Positions 40,582 through 50,592 are shown, numbered from the stretch's first letter. The stretch: 64,000 bases of DNA from Permianibacter aggregans (GCF_009756665.1 NZ_CP037953.1:1736001-1800000); one strand, 5' to 3'. The notes: generated from the letters alone by a model not told the origin. Translations and numbers: made by a program.

Positions 40582-41337
40582 TTAATGCTCATCATCTTTG
40601 ATATCACCGGTGGCTTTGGTGTTCATTTTGACGATGTTCAGTTTGTGCTGGGTGCGTACATATCGTTTCAGTTTTTCCGATTTGCTTAGCGGTGCTGCAC
40701 CAGCCGTTTCCGCGTCTTCCGCTGCTTTCTCATCGCCGGTTTTTTCATCAAAACGGGGCGCCGCCGCGAACAACGGTCCTTCTGGCGAAAGTCCACCTTC
40801 GTCTCCTGAGGGTTCCGGCTCTGGCGGTGGCTCGGTTTCTTTCGGCCGCTCGTATGGCTGAATCATATTGGTGTAATGCTCGATCAACCGGGCAATGCCT
40901 TCCGGCGGCCGGCAACGGGTAAAGGCCATCTCAACATCGACAATATCGGTATGGCGACGAACGCTATCCGGACTTTTCGGCGCCAGATACACCTTGAATG
41001 CGGTACGGCCGGCATTCAGATTGTCGACTTCGTGGGTGGCTTTTTTCAGCTCGCTTTCGGTCACCTGAATCGACAGTTCGAAACGCATTTTTTCCAGGGC
41101 AATCCCTTGCGGATTGACCATCGCGACTAGCGGTACCAGCATTTCGTGTTTTTCATCGACCTGAACTTTGACCATCTTGGCCGAAATGCTGCCGTCGACG
41201 GGATCGGTGTCGAAGAATTGCTGGAACATCATGATGTACTGCTGGGCAATCATCGAACCGGTGGTGTTCACCGCATGATGAATGCCTCGGGTGATGTCGG
41301 TCAGCATCTGGGCATTCATTTTCTTCCGGCCAAACAT
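40582..41337 (-). CDS. DUF2589-like protein, third gene of the operon
   Basis: A 251-residue protein with AGGATG before the ATG. Residues 1-160 show a DUF2589-like plan: a helical start (ITRGIHHAVNTTGSMIAQQY), then a beta stretch (MLVPLVAMVNPQGIALEKM, ELSIQVTESE) and the motif RPPEGIARLIEHYTN. The beta stretch and the PPE motif match the first gene of this operon (IPLLAALTHPN..IEEG and GPPEALMRVIDFLTD), so the two are paralogues. The C-terminal ~85 residues are low-complexity and rich in proline and acidic residues, ending in a basic stretch. No signal peptide. Function unknown; the family assignment is by eye. Confidence 0.68.
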   Translation of the reverse strand: MFGRKKMNAQMLTDITRGIHHAVNTTGSMIAQQYIMMFQQFFDTDPVDGSISAKMVKVQVDEKHEMLVPLVAMVNPQGIALEKMRFELSIQVTESELKKATHEVDNLNAGRTAFKVYLAPKSPDSVRRHTDIVDVEMAFTRCRPPEGIARLIEHYTNMIQPYERPKETEPPPEPEPSGDEGGLSPEGPLFAAAPRFDEKTGDEKAAEDAETAGAAPLSKSEKLKRYVRTQHKLNIVKMNTKATGDIKDDEH

Positions 41338-41361
41338 ATTGTTACATCCTGGTTATCGTTA

Positions 41362-41715
41362 TCAGTCGGGAGTGTGAGCGCGAATATTGTTGAGTCGTTG
41401 TTGCATTTGTTCCGGCGTCAAATCGGCGGTGTGACGTGCCGCGTGATACGACAGCAAATCGATGACACGCTGTTCGCTACGCCAAGCCCGCGCCGAGACT
41501 TGCGTGCTGCAACGATGGCGAGAATCACTGCGTCGACACGAAAGATTGTTCAATTGAATCAGCAGCGCCGAAGATGGCGTGCTCGACGAAGAGGTAAGCG
41601 CTTTATTATTAACAGCGATTTCCGGACATGCTCCGGGCGATGAACGCCAACGCCCGGCAATCCATTGCTGGATTGCCGACCACCAGGACTGCCAGCGTTG
41701 CCGCAAGGCCATCAT
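41362..41715 (-). CDS. Small hypothetical protein within the DUF2589-like operon
   Basis: A 117-residue basic protein starting at ATGATG with CCAGGA upstream, eleven bases after the first operon gene and 24 before the third. The N-terminus is tryptophan-rich and amphipathic (LRQRWQSWWSAIQQWIAGRW) and could bind membrane. The C-terminal half holds RVIDLLSYHAARHT, which resembles the RVIDFLTDAATKP of the first gene. I do not recognise the family. The operon position supports it being real. Confidence 0.65.
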   Translation of the reverse strand: MMALRQRWQSWWSAIQQWIAGRWRSSPGACPEIAVNNKALTSSSSTPSSALLIQLNNLSCRRSDSRHRCSTQVSARAWRSEQRVIDLLSYHAARHTADLTPEQMQQRLNNIRAHTPD

Positions 41716-41726
41716 AAATCCTGGGT

Positions 41727-42350
41727 TTATGGATTAGCTGGCGGACCAGCGATCTCGGCCACGGTATCTTTCGACAGATCTTTCTTGATGGAGCTGTCGA
41801 TCATCGTTGGCTTGGTCGCGGCGTCAGTCAGAAAATCAATGACACGCATCAGCGCTTCGGGTGGACCCTGACGCTTGATACCGGTGTGAATGGAATACTT
41901 GGCGCGGGTATCGGTTTTCCGGGTTTGTTCGGATTTATGCGAAACTTTGCCATGCACTTTTACCGTGAACGGCCCCCAGCCTAGTGAGGCTTCCAATGAG
42001 GCTTCACCCGCAGTTTCTTCGTGCGACTCTTCCGATTGACTGACTTCCAATTCAAAATCAATCGAGCCTTCTTCGATGCAAATATTCGGGTGTGTTAACG
42101 CCGCGAGCAGCGGAATGCGCATGGTTTTGCGAATGGTGCCTTTAAAATTGCCTTCGCTGTCGACAATGGTTTCATCGTATTCAAACTGCACATTGACGGC
42201 TTTGCCATCCTTGATGCACACCGACATCAAGAATTCCGCGTAGGCACGGCTTGCCTGCACCTGTGCACTGATCATCGCGCGCAACGGCCCGGCAATCATC
42301 CGGTCCAGCGGCAAGGCATTGATGACCGAACCAATCAGACTGTTATCCAT
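41727..42350 (-). CDS. DUF2589 domain protein, first gene of the operon
   Basis: The start at 42350 is set by AGGAG eight bases upstream. The 207-residue protein has the DUF2589 hallmark start LPLDRMIAGPLRAMISAQVQ (a helix binding-like segment) followed by AYAEFLMSV, an all-beta middle (VQFEYDETI, MRIPLLAAL, SIDFELEVSQSE) and a charged region SEQTRKTDTRAKYSIH. No signal peptide or membrane segment. DUF2589 proteins are widespread small cytoplasmic proteins with no known biochemical role. Here it heads a three-gene operon with a paralogue and is divergent from the vWA/CxxCH gene at 43035. Confidence 0.8.
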   Translation of the reverse strand: MDNSLIGSVINALPLDRMIAGPLRAMISAQVQASRAYAEFLMSVCIKDGKAVNVQFEYDETIVDSEGNFKGTIRKTMRIPLLAALTHPNICIEEGSIDFELEVSQSEESHEETAGEASLEASLGWGPFTVKVHGKVSHKSEQTRKTDTRAKYSIHTGIKRQGPPEALMRVIDFLTDAATKPTMIDSSIKKDLSKDTVAEIAGPPANP

Positions 42351-43034
42351 TCGCTTTCTCCTGTCTGCGTATTTCAAGCCACGACAGCACGCTAGCTGGC
42401 AATGCCTGTCGCTCCACGGTGATGCCTTGTGCTTTCCCGACAGACAGCGTTCACCATCCAGCGGTATCGACTATGCCGGTGATGAAATATCGAGAGCGGA
42501 AGATGCGTTAGTAAAGGATGATGGGGCGGTAAACCTTTCCTCCATGAATGATTAAGCAGCTCGTCCTTGCACGTTGGATCTACTCGGAAGCTAGTTAGCT
42601 ATATGGCCAATGTCAAGAACGCGTCGGGATCCATTACACAAAATTCGAATAACAAGCATTTGTTATTCGCTATCGCGCTTTTTATTAAAGCCCTTATCAC
42701 CAAGCCGTCTTGAACTGGGCTGGCGTTTTGCCGGTGGCTTCGCTAACGTAAAAATGAGGCGGCATAACATGATGTTTGCCGCGGCATTGACAACATTGAT
42801 GCCTTTCGGTGGCGTTAGCCAAAACGCCATCGCGTAATGCGGTTACGTCGAGGTGCTCTCCTCGCGCTAATCGGACGCTCACTCGGACCTCGCAGGGATC
42901 GCTGCTCTGATGGGACGATCATTCGCAACAGCGCTTGCTGTTGTGCGCCGTACGCCTCTTGCCCAGCCCTCCTCTGCGCTTGCCATCGATTGCGCGAACA
43001 CTGGATATGTCCGTTATCGGCAAAGGAGGCTGAT
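42351..43034. other. Divergent intergenic region between the DUF2589 operon and the vWA gene
   Basis: About 684 bp, long for this chromosome. AT-richer stretches at 42590-42690 could carry promoters for either side. A very short ATG frame at 42770-42838 (22 codons, signal-peptide-like) lacks a ribosome site. The right part (42840-43030) is GC-rich and keeps the vWA reading frame open upstream of its real start, but its composition there is cysteine- and arginine-rich and looks non-coding. Confidence 0.5.
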
Positions 43035-46000
43035 ATGTCAGGTTTATCAAAACATACGATGCAATGGACCGTCGGATTGTTGTTGTTTTCTACGTCATTG
43101 CTGGCGGTCGAGATGCCGGCGCCAGCACTGCAGAATGAACCCATTGCGTACATCGGGCATGGCCAGATGTTCGATGCGCAGGGCCGCGCGATTCCGGTGA
43201 CCCCGGATTTTTTGCGTGATATCCAGCAATACTATCTGGATGCGTTGTATCAACAAGCTGACCAACAACTGAGACAGCGCATCGACAACGAAACCTCGCG
43301 CCTGTTCAAGGGTCGCAAATGGAGTCATCAGGATGAGTTGCTCGCCAAGACAGAATTGATTCTTTGGCTACTGGACGAAGTCAATCCGCGCAATGGCCAT
43401 GAAGCCAAGGGCAAGATCAATCTGGTTCGTCGTCATCTTGGCAAACATTTGGCTGGTGCCGAAAAAGGTCAGCGTTATCAGCCACCGAAAGCACTGCAAG
43501 AGTTGCTACAGCCGATTCGACAACAGCGCAAACAACGCCAGCAAGCCCGTGGCTTCTCGACCATGTTGAGCGGTCAGGCCTATATTGATGAATGCGCAGC
43601 TAACGGCGTGCCCATTCCCCCCGATTGGGGCAGCAATCAATGGCAACACGTCGGCAACTTGAGCGATGCCCAGGAATTCATCAGCCAGGGTGCCGAGGCA
43701 CGTGTTTACAAATATGCCAGCAACAGTACCGAAGGCGCCTGCATCGCGCTGCCACGTGTCACCGGCAGTGATATTGTTTTGCTTGGCATTATTTGCTTGG
43801 GCAAACAAACCGGCAAAGCGTGCTTCTGGGACAACCAACAAAACGATGTCGGTTTCGATATTCCGGTTGGTGCATCAATGCCACTGAGCAACTTCGCTGG
43901 TGGTGCCGAATTGTTCGAAGGGAGCGGCGGCACTTGCACCAGTTGTCATGCCGGAGAAAACCCTTACGTATTGCATCCGGGCACACCGCTAGGCATGCCG
44001 GCACTCGGTACGCTGCAAGTGATGGCCGACGTCTGGTACGACCCGCTCGTGCATCCGCAGTGGCCACAGAACGCCGGTCCGGATTTCATTCTCGACACGG
44101 TGCCAAGCACCGGTCAGTGCACGAGTTGTCATGTTCAAGGCAACGCCGGGCGTTTTCCGAAAATTTCCACGTTGATTAACGGTGGCTATTGCAATGCGGT
44201 GCTGAACAATGCGGTAACTCGCACGATGCCAATTGGGAATCCTGGCGATCCGGCTTACGCGGCCCATGTCACGGCACTACAGAATCAATGCGGCGCGAGC
44301 CCGAGCCCAATGCTGCGAGTTGATTCGGTGCTCGACTTCAAGGAAGTGGAGTTGGGCTTTGCCTTCAAGAAAGCTGTCGTCATTCATAACGATGGCGATG
44401 CAGCGTTGACGGTTTCGGCAACGATCACGACTCCAGCCAGTGATCCGATGCGCGATCAATGGAGTGAGCTGAACGAAATCACGCCGGTGATTATCCAGCC
44501 GGGTGGTGCGCCGGTCATTCTGCAACAAGTATATGAACCGGATGCGCTCGGCGATCACAGCATCCAGATGCAAGTCAGCAGCGATGACCCGAGCACACCG
44601 ACCCAGAACATCACATTCACCGGCAGCGGTGTGGCGCCGATTCCGCTCGATACCGTGCTGGTACTCGATCGTAGCGGCAGCATGAAAGATCCGGCGGGCG
44701 ACCGGAAAAAAATCGATGCGATGCGTGATGCGGCAATGCTTTACACCGACTTGTTGCGTGAAGATGTTGGGGGCACCGGCACCGGTGACAAACTCGGTTT
44801 CGTCAAATACAACGATAGCAATAGCGTCTACATGGCACTCGACTTGATCACCAATGCCAAGAAAAATGCCATTGAAGCCGACCAGTTGAGCAACTCCGCA
44901 TTAACCCAGAGCAACAAATTGAAACCGGAAGGTACAACGGGTATTGGCGGTGCCATGCAAACCGCCGCAGGACAAGTTGGCGGCGCACTCACTGATCGCA
45001 AACAGGTGATGGTGGTATTGACTGACGGCATCGAAAACGAGAAACCGTATATCAGCGAAGTACTCGGCGGCATCGAGTCCGGCAACGACAATCTGCAGCT
45101 GTACAGCGTCGGTCTCGGTTTTGATATTGAGCCAACCAAGCTGCAGAACATCACCAACATGGGTACCGGCGGCTATCACCAGGTGTCTGGCGAACTGACC
45201 GAGGAAAACCTGTTCGATCTGGAAACGTTCTACTTCAAGATTTTCGCCAATGCCACCGGCATGGATCTGGTGGTCGATCCAACTCATGCCATCAGTTTGT
45301 TGACGCCGGACCCCATCATTGTCGATACCGCGACGATCATCTCTTCTGACCGTCACGCCAATTTTCTGGTGCTTGATGATCCGGTACTGCGGGCGTTTTA
45401 TGATTTGGAGTTCGTCAGCCCAACCGGTGTCATTCTGAAACCCGGTGCCAGTGTCGGCGGCATTCCGATTCAGGAAATGAGCCGGCATACCTACAAAGTC
45501 TATCGCGTTGTGTTCCCGGACTTGTCGCAGGAAATCGAGTATGTCGGCAACTGGATTTTGCGCCTGACACCGAATGGCAAATGGAGCCGGGAAGCCGTGA
45601 AAAATGCGCTGGCCGAATCGAGTATTCAACACAGCGGTTACATCAGCCCTTACAGTGGTTTGGTGCCGATTGGTTTCGCCGCGGCGGTTGCCTCGAATTA
45701 CCAACTTGATGTGCAGTTGATGCCGTCGAGTTATTTGCCCGGCGCCGACGTACGCATGACCGGCAGCTTAAGCGATCGAGGCTGGCCGGCAGTGCAAGGC
45801 AAAATCGATGTGACCATCACCTCGCCTAACGATACCGCGTATCAGCTGGCGCTTTACGATGATGGAACACATGGCGATAGCGAAGCGCACGATGGCACCT
45901 GGACCAATCATTTTCAACAGACCGGTGTCGCCGGTGTTTACAAATTCTTGTTCCAGTCGATTGGACAGAACGAACGCGGTGAACTGGCGCCACGCGAAGC

Positions 46001-46154
46001 CAGCCGTTATCTGACGCTGCAACAACCGGAAGGCAATCCGCGTGACGATGACGAACGCTGCATTCCCTGTTTGCTGCTGCGACTGCTGATCATTTTTGGT
46101 CTGATGTTACTGATCGCCATGTGGTACTGCTGCTGTTATCGTAAGCGCGGGTAA
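43035..46154 (+). CDS. Exported vWA protein with two CxxCH motifs and C-terminal membrane anchor
   Basis: I chose the ATG at 43035 because AAGGAGG precedes it and a signal peptide follows (residues 1-25, WTVGLLLFSTSLLAVEM). The 1039 residues contain two CTSCH heme-attachment-type motifs (301-305, 362-366), an ASH-like beta domain (about 426-533), a vWA domain with MIDAS DRSGS at 545-549 (about 540-760), a further beta domain resembling choice-of-anchor domains (about 895-995), and near the end ERCIPC, one membrane helix and the tail CCCYRKRG. It should sit in the inner membrane facing the periplasm, or at the surface. The combination of CxxCH with vWA is unusual and I cannot name a function. 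A terminator follows directly. Confidence 0.85.
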   Translation: MSGLSKHTMQWTVGLLLFSTSLLAVEMPAPALQNEPIAYIGHGQMFDAQGRAIPVTPDFLRDIQQYYLDALYQQADQQLRQRIDNETSRLFKGRKWSHQDELLAKTELILWLLDEVNPRNGHEAKGKINLVRRHLGKHLAGAEKGQRYQPPKALQELLQPIRQQRKQRQQARGFSTMLSGQAYIDECAANGVPIPPDWGSNQWQHVGNLSDAQEFISQGAEARVYKYASNSTEGACIALPRVTGSDIVLLGIICLGKQTGKACFWDNQQNDVGFDIPVGASMPLSNFAGGAELFEGSGGTCTSCHAGENPYVLHPGTPLGMPALGTLQVMADVWYDPLVHPQWPQNAGPDFILDTVPSTGQCTSCHVQGNAGRFPKISTLINGGYCNAVLNNAVTRTMPIGNPGDPAYAAHVTALQNQCGASPSPMLRVDSVLDFKEVELGFAFKKAVVIHNDGDAALTVSATITTPASDPMRDQWSELNEITPVIIQPGGAPVILQQVYEPDALGDHSIQMQVSSDDPSTPTQNITFTGSGVAPIPLDTVLVLDRSGSMKDPAGDRKKIDAMRDAAMLYTDLLREDVGGTGTGDKLGFVKYNDSNSVYMALDLITNAKKNAIEADQLSNSALTQSNKLKPEGTTGIGGAMQTAAGQVGGALTDRKQVMVVLTDGIENEKPYISEVLGGIESGNDNLQLYSVGLGFDIEPTKLQNITNMGTGGYHQVSGELTEENLFDLETFYFKIFANATGMDLVVDPTHAISLLTPDPIIVDTATIISSDRHANFLVLDDPVLRAFYDLEFVSPTGVILKPGASVGGIPIQEMSRHTYKVYRVVFPDLSQEIEYVGNWILRLTPNGKWSREAVKNALAESSIQHSGYISPYSGLVPIGFAAAVASNYQLDVQLMPSSYLPGADVRMTGSLSDRGWPAVQGKIDVTITSPNDTAYQLALYDDGTHGDSEAHDGTWTNHFQQTGVAGVYKFLFQSIGQNERGELAPREASRYLTLQQPEGNPRDDDERCIPCLLLRLLIIFGLMLLIAMWYCCCYRKRG

Positions 46155-46158
46155 ACCC

Positions 46159-46187
46159 AAGGCCGGCAGATTGTCGGCCTTTTTTTT
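46159..46187 (+). terminator. Rho-independent terminator of the vWA/CxxCH gene
   Basis: AAGGCCG/CGGCCTT stem followed by eight T residues, five bases after the stop codon. Confidence 0.88.
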
Positions 46188-46204
46188 ACGACGGGAAAAG
46201 TGGT

Positions 46205-47299
46205 TCAGGTCTCAGAGAACAGCGTTTCAGTGTGCGCAGATTCTGCATACCTGACACAGTTGCGGCCGGAATGTTTGGCTGCATACAACTGCTGATCAGC
46301 CCGATGCATCAACGATTCACTGTTGTCGTCGGCATGACTGATAGCAATGCCGATGCTCAGCGTTAAATGCAACACTTCACCTTCCGACGGCTTTGGTAAC
46401 ACCAGCGGCGTATTGGCGATGGCCTGGCGAATACGCTCCGCGACGGCTTTGGCATTGTCCAACGAGCACTGGGGCAGCATCACTGCAAACTCTTCGCCGC
46501 CAGTGCGACCAATAACATCACTCGGCCGTAGTTGCGCGGCAATAATCGTTGCGCTGGTTTGAATGGCGACATCGCCAGTCAAATGGCCATGACGATCGTT
46601 AATCGATTTGAAATGATCGATATCGATGGCCAACAATGCCATGGATGGGTTGGAACGGTTCTGCAGTTGCTGATTCAATAGCTGAAAAAACCGGCGCCGA
46701 TTCAGCACGCCAGTCAAGCCGTCGGTAAACGCCAAGTGCGACAATTTCGCTTGGTAATGTGAATCCTTGCGCAAGCGGCGAATCAGCAAGTCTCCGAGAA
46801 TCAGCAGCATGCTGGCACCACACAGCAGGAATACCGCGTACTGAATCCATACCTCGGGTTCAGGGTTGGCCTGAAATAATGCCAACGTCGGCCACAATAA
46901 AAAGCCCAGAATATTGGCCCACAACAAACGACGCGAAGTGGAATACACCAGAATGGCAAAGCCAAACATGTACACACCGGGCAAACCCATGATGAAACCG
47001 TTCGGCAGCAGCACGAACACCTGGCACATCGCGAACAGACCCCACCAGATGCTGAGCGCGCCCAGTTCAGCCTGCCGGTTCGTGAATGACGGAATAAAAC
47101 TTAACGCTCCCGCCAGCACAAACCCGAAAGCGCCCGCCACCCGCCAGGACAAGGTTTGCTGCCAGGCACCGGGCAACAACCAGTTGTCCCAGAACACAAA
47201 GGCCAGCATATAAGCTGCCGCCGCAAATTCGATGACGCGAAACAGCACCAGCGTACGCCGGTGCATACCGTCATTGCTTGGCTGGCGTTGCTCGCTCAT
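46205..47299 (-). CDS. Membrane diguanylate cyclase (multi-helix N-terminus + GGDEF)
   Basis: The start at 47299 (MSEQRQPSND) has a GGGAC site; a GTG 15 codons upstream gives an unlikely extension. Of the 364 residues the first ~185 form about six membrane helices of a MASE-like sensor (FAAAAYMLAFVFWDNWLL, YMFGFAILVYSTSRRLLWAN). The GGDEF domain has GGEEF and an I site RPSD five residues ahead, so it should be active and product-inhibited. Ligand or signal unknown. It converges with the vWA gene. Confidence 0.9.
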   Translation of the reverse strand: MSEQRQPSNDGMHRRTLVLFRVIEFAAAAYMLAFVFWDNWLLPGAWQQTLSWRVAGAFGFVLAGALSFIPSFTNRQAELGALSIWWGLFAMCQVFVLLPNGFIMGLPGVYMFGFAILVYSTSRRLLWANILGFLLWPTLALFQANPEPEVWIQYAVFLLCGASMLLILGDLLIRRLRKDSHYQAKLSHLAFTDGLTGVLNRRRFFQLLNQQLQNRSNPSMALLAIDIDHFKSINDRHGHLTGDVAIQTSATIIAAQLRPSDVIGRTGGEEFAVMLPQCSLDNAKAVAERIRQAIANTPLVLPKPSEGEVLHLTLSIGIAISHADDNSESLMHRADQQLYAAKHSGRNCVRYAESAHTETLFSET

Positions 47300-47361
47300 G
47301 AATGTCCCGCGGCCTTGCTTGCCAATGCAGTGTAGTCCGCTCACGGCATTTCATGGTGGAA

Positions 47362-47754
47362 TCATTTGTTAACGGCTAGACTATCCAGAATTGGGCAATG
47401 GGCGTCGTGACTGCCGGGGCAAGCATCGGCGATGCGCTGTAATATTTCACGCATTGCCTGCAGTTCGGCAATTTGCGTATCAAGCTCAGCAATATGCGAT
47501 TCAGCAATGCTTTTCACTTTGGCGCTGGGCCGTTGCTGATTGCGCCACAGTTTCAATAACTCACCGATTTTTTCCAGCGAGAATCCCATCGCTCGAGCAC
47601 GACCGATAAAGCGCAGAGTTTCCAGATCGCTTTCTGAATAGAACCGGTAATTAGTGTAAGAGCGCGCGGCCTTTTTGATTAAGCCTTTGCTTTCGTAATA
47701 GCGAATCATTTTCGCTGATATGCTGCTGGCTTTCGCGGCTTGACCGATGTTCAT
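47362..47754 (-). CDS. cueR: Copper-responsive MerR-family regulator CueR
   Basis: A 130-residue protein: winged-helix N-terminus ([20 protein letters not shown]), dimerisation helix, and a metal-binding loop with C112 and C120 ([10 protein letters not shown]), the positions and spacing that bind Cu(I) in E. coli CueR. It activates copA when Cu(I) rises. Its ATG overlaps the copA stop (ATGA), so it is cotranscribed with its target, and GGAG within the copA end serves as its ribosome site. Confidence 0.92.
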   Translation of the reverse strand: MNIGQAAKASSISAKMIRYYESKGLIKKAARSYTNYRFYSESDLETLRFIGRARAMGFSLEKIGELLKLWRNQQRPSAKVKSIAESHIAELDTQIAELQAMREILQRIADACPGSHDAHCPILDSLAVNK

Positions 47755-50222
47755 GATTGCGCTCCTTTGTTGTGGTTTGACGGTAGCCAGCGCTTTAACA
47801 GCAAGGCATTGCTGACGACGCTGACACTGGAAAAGGCCATTGCGGCACCGGCGATGACCGGGCTCAACAAACCAATGGCCGCGAGCGGAATACCAATAAT
47901 ATTGTAGATAAACGCCCAGAACAGATTCTGCTGAATTTTCCGGTAGGTGCGACGCGAAATGTCGATGGCATCGGCTACCAGCAACGGATTACCACGCATC
48001 AGGGTAATTCCGGCGGTGTGCATCGCGACGTCAGTACCGGTGCTCATCGCGATGCCGACGTCGGCGGCAGCCAGCGCCGGCGCATCGTTGATGCCATCAC
48101 CGACCATGGCAATCACCGTTTCCCGATCTTCGCGCAGACGAGTAATCGTTGCCGATTTTTCTTCCGGCAGGACTTCGGCAAATACCTGATCGATACCGAG
48201 TTGCTGTGCGACAGCGGACGCAGCACCCTTGTTATCTCCCGAAATCATCACAGTAGAGATGTGTTGTTGATGCAGTCGTTGCACGGCCGCAGCACTTTCC
48301 GGCTTCAACATATCACCAAAAGCAATGAGCCCCAGCAGGCGTGGTTTCGGATCGATGTCAGCAAGCCAGGAACAGCTGTAGCCTTTCTCAGCCAATACCT
48401 GGGCACGAGTCGCCAGTGACGCCGTATCGATACCCAGCTCCTGCATTAACCGTTGACTGCCGAAACGCAAGTCAAGTTTGCCAACCCGGCCGCTAATACC
48501 TTTACCAGCAATCGCCCGCACGTGTTCAGCTTCGGGTACGCTGATCGATTCCGCATCCGCCATGCGCAGCACGGCTTTTGCCAATGGATGTTCACTCTGT
48601 TCGTTCAGCGCTGCCGCCAAAGCCAGCACCTCACCGCGTTCGGTGGCTTTGGCTTCAACAGCGACCACTTGCGGCTGGCCCAGTGTCAGCGTGCCGGTTT
48701 TATCAAACGCGACGGTGCGCACCCGATGAGCGATTTCCAATGCCACCGCATCTTTGATCAAAATCCCATATTTAGCCGCCACGCCGGTGCCTGCCATTAA
48801 CGCCGCCGGTGTCGCCAAGCCAAGCGCACAGGGGCAGGCGATGACCAGCACCGCCACAGCGTTCAGCACGCCGCCTTCAAAATCACCACCGAACCACCAC
48901 CAACCCAGCCAGGTCAGCAGCGCAATGACGATGACCACCGGCACAAAAACCGCGCTGACTTTATCGACCAGGTGTTGCACCGGTGCTTTCGCCCCCTGGG
49001 CGCTTTCGACCAAGCGAATGATCTTGGCCAGCACCGATTCGATACCGACGGCCGTGGTGTCGATTTCCAGCACGCCTTCGCCGTTAATGGCGCCCCCAGT
49101 CACTTGATCGTTAATGCTTTTCGCCACCGGCAGCGGCTCGCCGGTCAGCATCGATTCGTCGACATGGCTGTCACCTTGTATCACACGGCCGTCAACCGGA
49201 ATGCGTTCACCAGGTTTGACGATGACCCGGTCGCCGACCCGTACCTCGGCAATCGTCAGCACCGACTCTTTGCCGGCTCTACGCACCGTGGCCACATCCG
49301 GCCGCAATGCCATCAAGGCCCGTATCGCTTCCGTCGTTTGCCGCTTTGCCCGCGCTTCCAGCCATTTGCCGAGCAGGATCAAGGTAATGACCGCCGCCGA
49401 GGCTTCGAAGTACAAAGCCGGGTGCGCGACTGATGGCGCTAGTAGGTGGAAAACCGACAGGCCATAGGCCGCGCTGGTACCGAGCGCCACCAGCAGATCC
49501 ATATTTCCAGTGCCAGCTGTAATCGCCGCCCAACCAGCACGATAAAAACGCGCACCGAGCCAGAACTGCACCGGCGTCGCCAGCAGCAATTGCCACCACC
49601 CGGGCAGCATCCAGTGTTGACCAAACAGATCACCAAGCATCGGTATAATCAAAGGCAGAGTCAGCAACGCCGCCCACCACACGGCCCGGCCTTCATGGTT
49701 GGCTTTTTTATCGGCGACTTTCGGCGATTCGATAGCCGCTTGACTTGTCGTGTCGAGAACCCGTGCTCCATACCCGGCCAAGGCTACCGCCTTCAGCAAG
49801 ACATTCGGGTCGAGCGTTGGTGGGCCGATGACGGTGGCTTTCTCTGCAGCGAAATTAACACTGGCCTGATTCACGCCGGGCACCGCGGAAAGCGCTTTTT
49901 CAATGCGGGCCACGCAACTGGCACAGCTCATCCCGGTCAGTTGCAGCGTCCACTCTCGGGTCTCGATTCGTGGTGCCTCATCTCTGGGCACGCGGTATCC
50001 GGCGGCCATCACGGCGTCACGGAGCCGTTGTTCGCTGACTTCCGGCGAATGCGAAATTTGCGCCTTCTCGACGGCAAAATTAACGCTGACCTTGGACACA
50101 CCGGATATTGCATACAGGGCTTTTTCGACGCGACCGACGCAGCTCATGCAGCTCATGCCTTCGATGGGCAGGCTGGTGTTCAAGCTGACGGGGGCGGCTT
50201 CAGTGTGAGTCGTGGTGTTCAT
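47751..50222 (-). CDS. copA: Cu(I)-translocating P-type ATPase CopA
   Basis: I take the ATG at 50222, six bases after GGAGG. The 823-residue pump has two N-terminal heavy-metal domains (GMSCMSC at 22-28 and GMSCASC about 70 residues later), eight membrane helices, the transport motif CPC ([11 protein letters not shown]), the phosphorylation site DKTGTLT and SEHPLA in the nucleotide domain, ending with [16 protein letters not shown]. It pumps Cu(I) out of the cytoplasm. It is first in copA-cueR and divergent from a CopZ-like gene, with a MerR-type dyad between them. Confidence 0.95.
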   Translation of the reverse strand: MNTTTHTEAAPVSLNTSLPIEGMSCMSCVGRVEKALYAISGVSKVSVNFAVEKAQISHSPEVSEQRLRDAVMAAGYRVPRDEAPRIETREWTLQLTGMSCASCVARIEKALSAVPGVNQASVNFAAEKATVIGPPTLDPNVLLKAVALAGYGARVLDTTSQAAIESPKVADKKANHEGRAVWWAALLTLPLIIPMLGDLFGQHWMLPGWWQLLLATPVQFWLGARFYRAGWAAITAGTGNMDLLVALGTSAAYGLSVFHLLAPSVAHPALYFEASAAVITLILLGKWLEARAKRQTTEAIRALMALRPDVATVRRAGKESVLTIAEVRVGDRVIVKPGERIPVDGRVIQGDSHVDESMLTGEPLPVAKSINDQVTGGAINGEGVLEIDTTAVGIESVLAKIIRLVESAQGAKAPVQHLVDKVSAVFVPVVIVIALLTWLGWWWFGGDFEGGVLNAVAVLVIACPCALGLATPAALMAGTGVAAKYGILIKDAVALEIAHRVRTVAFDKTGTLTLGQPQVVAVEAKATERGEVLALAAALNEQSEHPLAKAVLRMADAESISVPEAEHVRAIAGKGISGRVGKLDLRFGSQRLMQELGIDTASLATRAQVLAEKGYSCSWLADIDPKPRLLGLIAFGDMLKPESAAAVQRLHQQHISTVMISGDNKGAASAVAQQLGIDQVFAEVLPEEKSATITRLREDRETVIAMVGDGINDAPALAAADVGIAMSTGTDVAMHTAGITLMRGNPLLVADAIDISRRTYRKIQQNLFWAFIYNIIGIPLAAIGLLSPVIAGAAMAFSSVSVVSNALLLKRWLPSNHNKGAQS

Positions 50223-50268
50223 CGTGGCCTCCATTGACGGGACGAACACAGCATCCACCTTACCACGT

Positions 50269-50289
50269 GGTCAAGGGCAAGCCTTGACC
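50269..50289. promoter_or_regulatory. Candidate CueR operator between copA and the CopZ-like gene
   Basis: GGTCAAGG-GCAAG-CCTTGACC, a perfect 8-bp dyad with a five-base centre. MerR-family activators bind such dyads placed between a widely spaced -35 and -10. It lies 47 bases upstream of copA and 80 upstream of the CopZ-like gene. I could not fit a clear -10 box on either side, so which promoter it serves is open. Confidence 0.6.
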
Positions 50290-50368
50290 CGCAAAAACTT
50301 TTTCTGGCGGTGCACCACAGGGCAAGGTTCAGGCTAAGCGTTCCACTCATTTCATTTGGAGAAATTCC

Positions 50369-50569
50369 ATGCACGAATTCCATGTTCCTGAACTGCACTG
50401 CCAGTCCTGTGTGACAACCCTGGCGGCACAAATCCGAAGACTTGACCCGGTAGCCGAGGTCAATGGCTTGGTATCTGAACGCCGACTGCTGGTGAAAGCC
50501 GATTTGTCGGAGTCGGAACTGTTGCTGGTGCTTTCTTCGGCCGGTTATGCCGCGACACCCATTACCTGA
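50369..50569 (+). CDS. Heavy-metal-binding (CopZ/HMA) protein
   Basis: A 66-residue single HMA domain with the Cu(I)-binding motif LHCQSC at 9-14 and the usual beta-alpha-beta-beta-alpha-beta plan (LLVKADLSESELLLVLSSAGY). It has the size and context of a cytosolic copper chaperone delivering Cu(I) to CopA, though the sequence between motif and end is more divergent than typical CopZ. GGAG precedes the ATG. Divergent from copA. Confidence 0.85.
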   Translation: MHEFHVPELHCQSCVTTLAAQIRRLDPVAEVNGLVSERRLLVKADLSESELLLVLSSAGYAATPIT

Positions 50570-50592
50570 ATTCAACGAATTGAAACTGGCCC

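Noticed and set aside
42770-42838. A 22-codon signal-peptide-like frame before the vWA gene
   Set aside because: It lacks a ribosome site and any mature part; the resemblance is likely chance.
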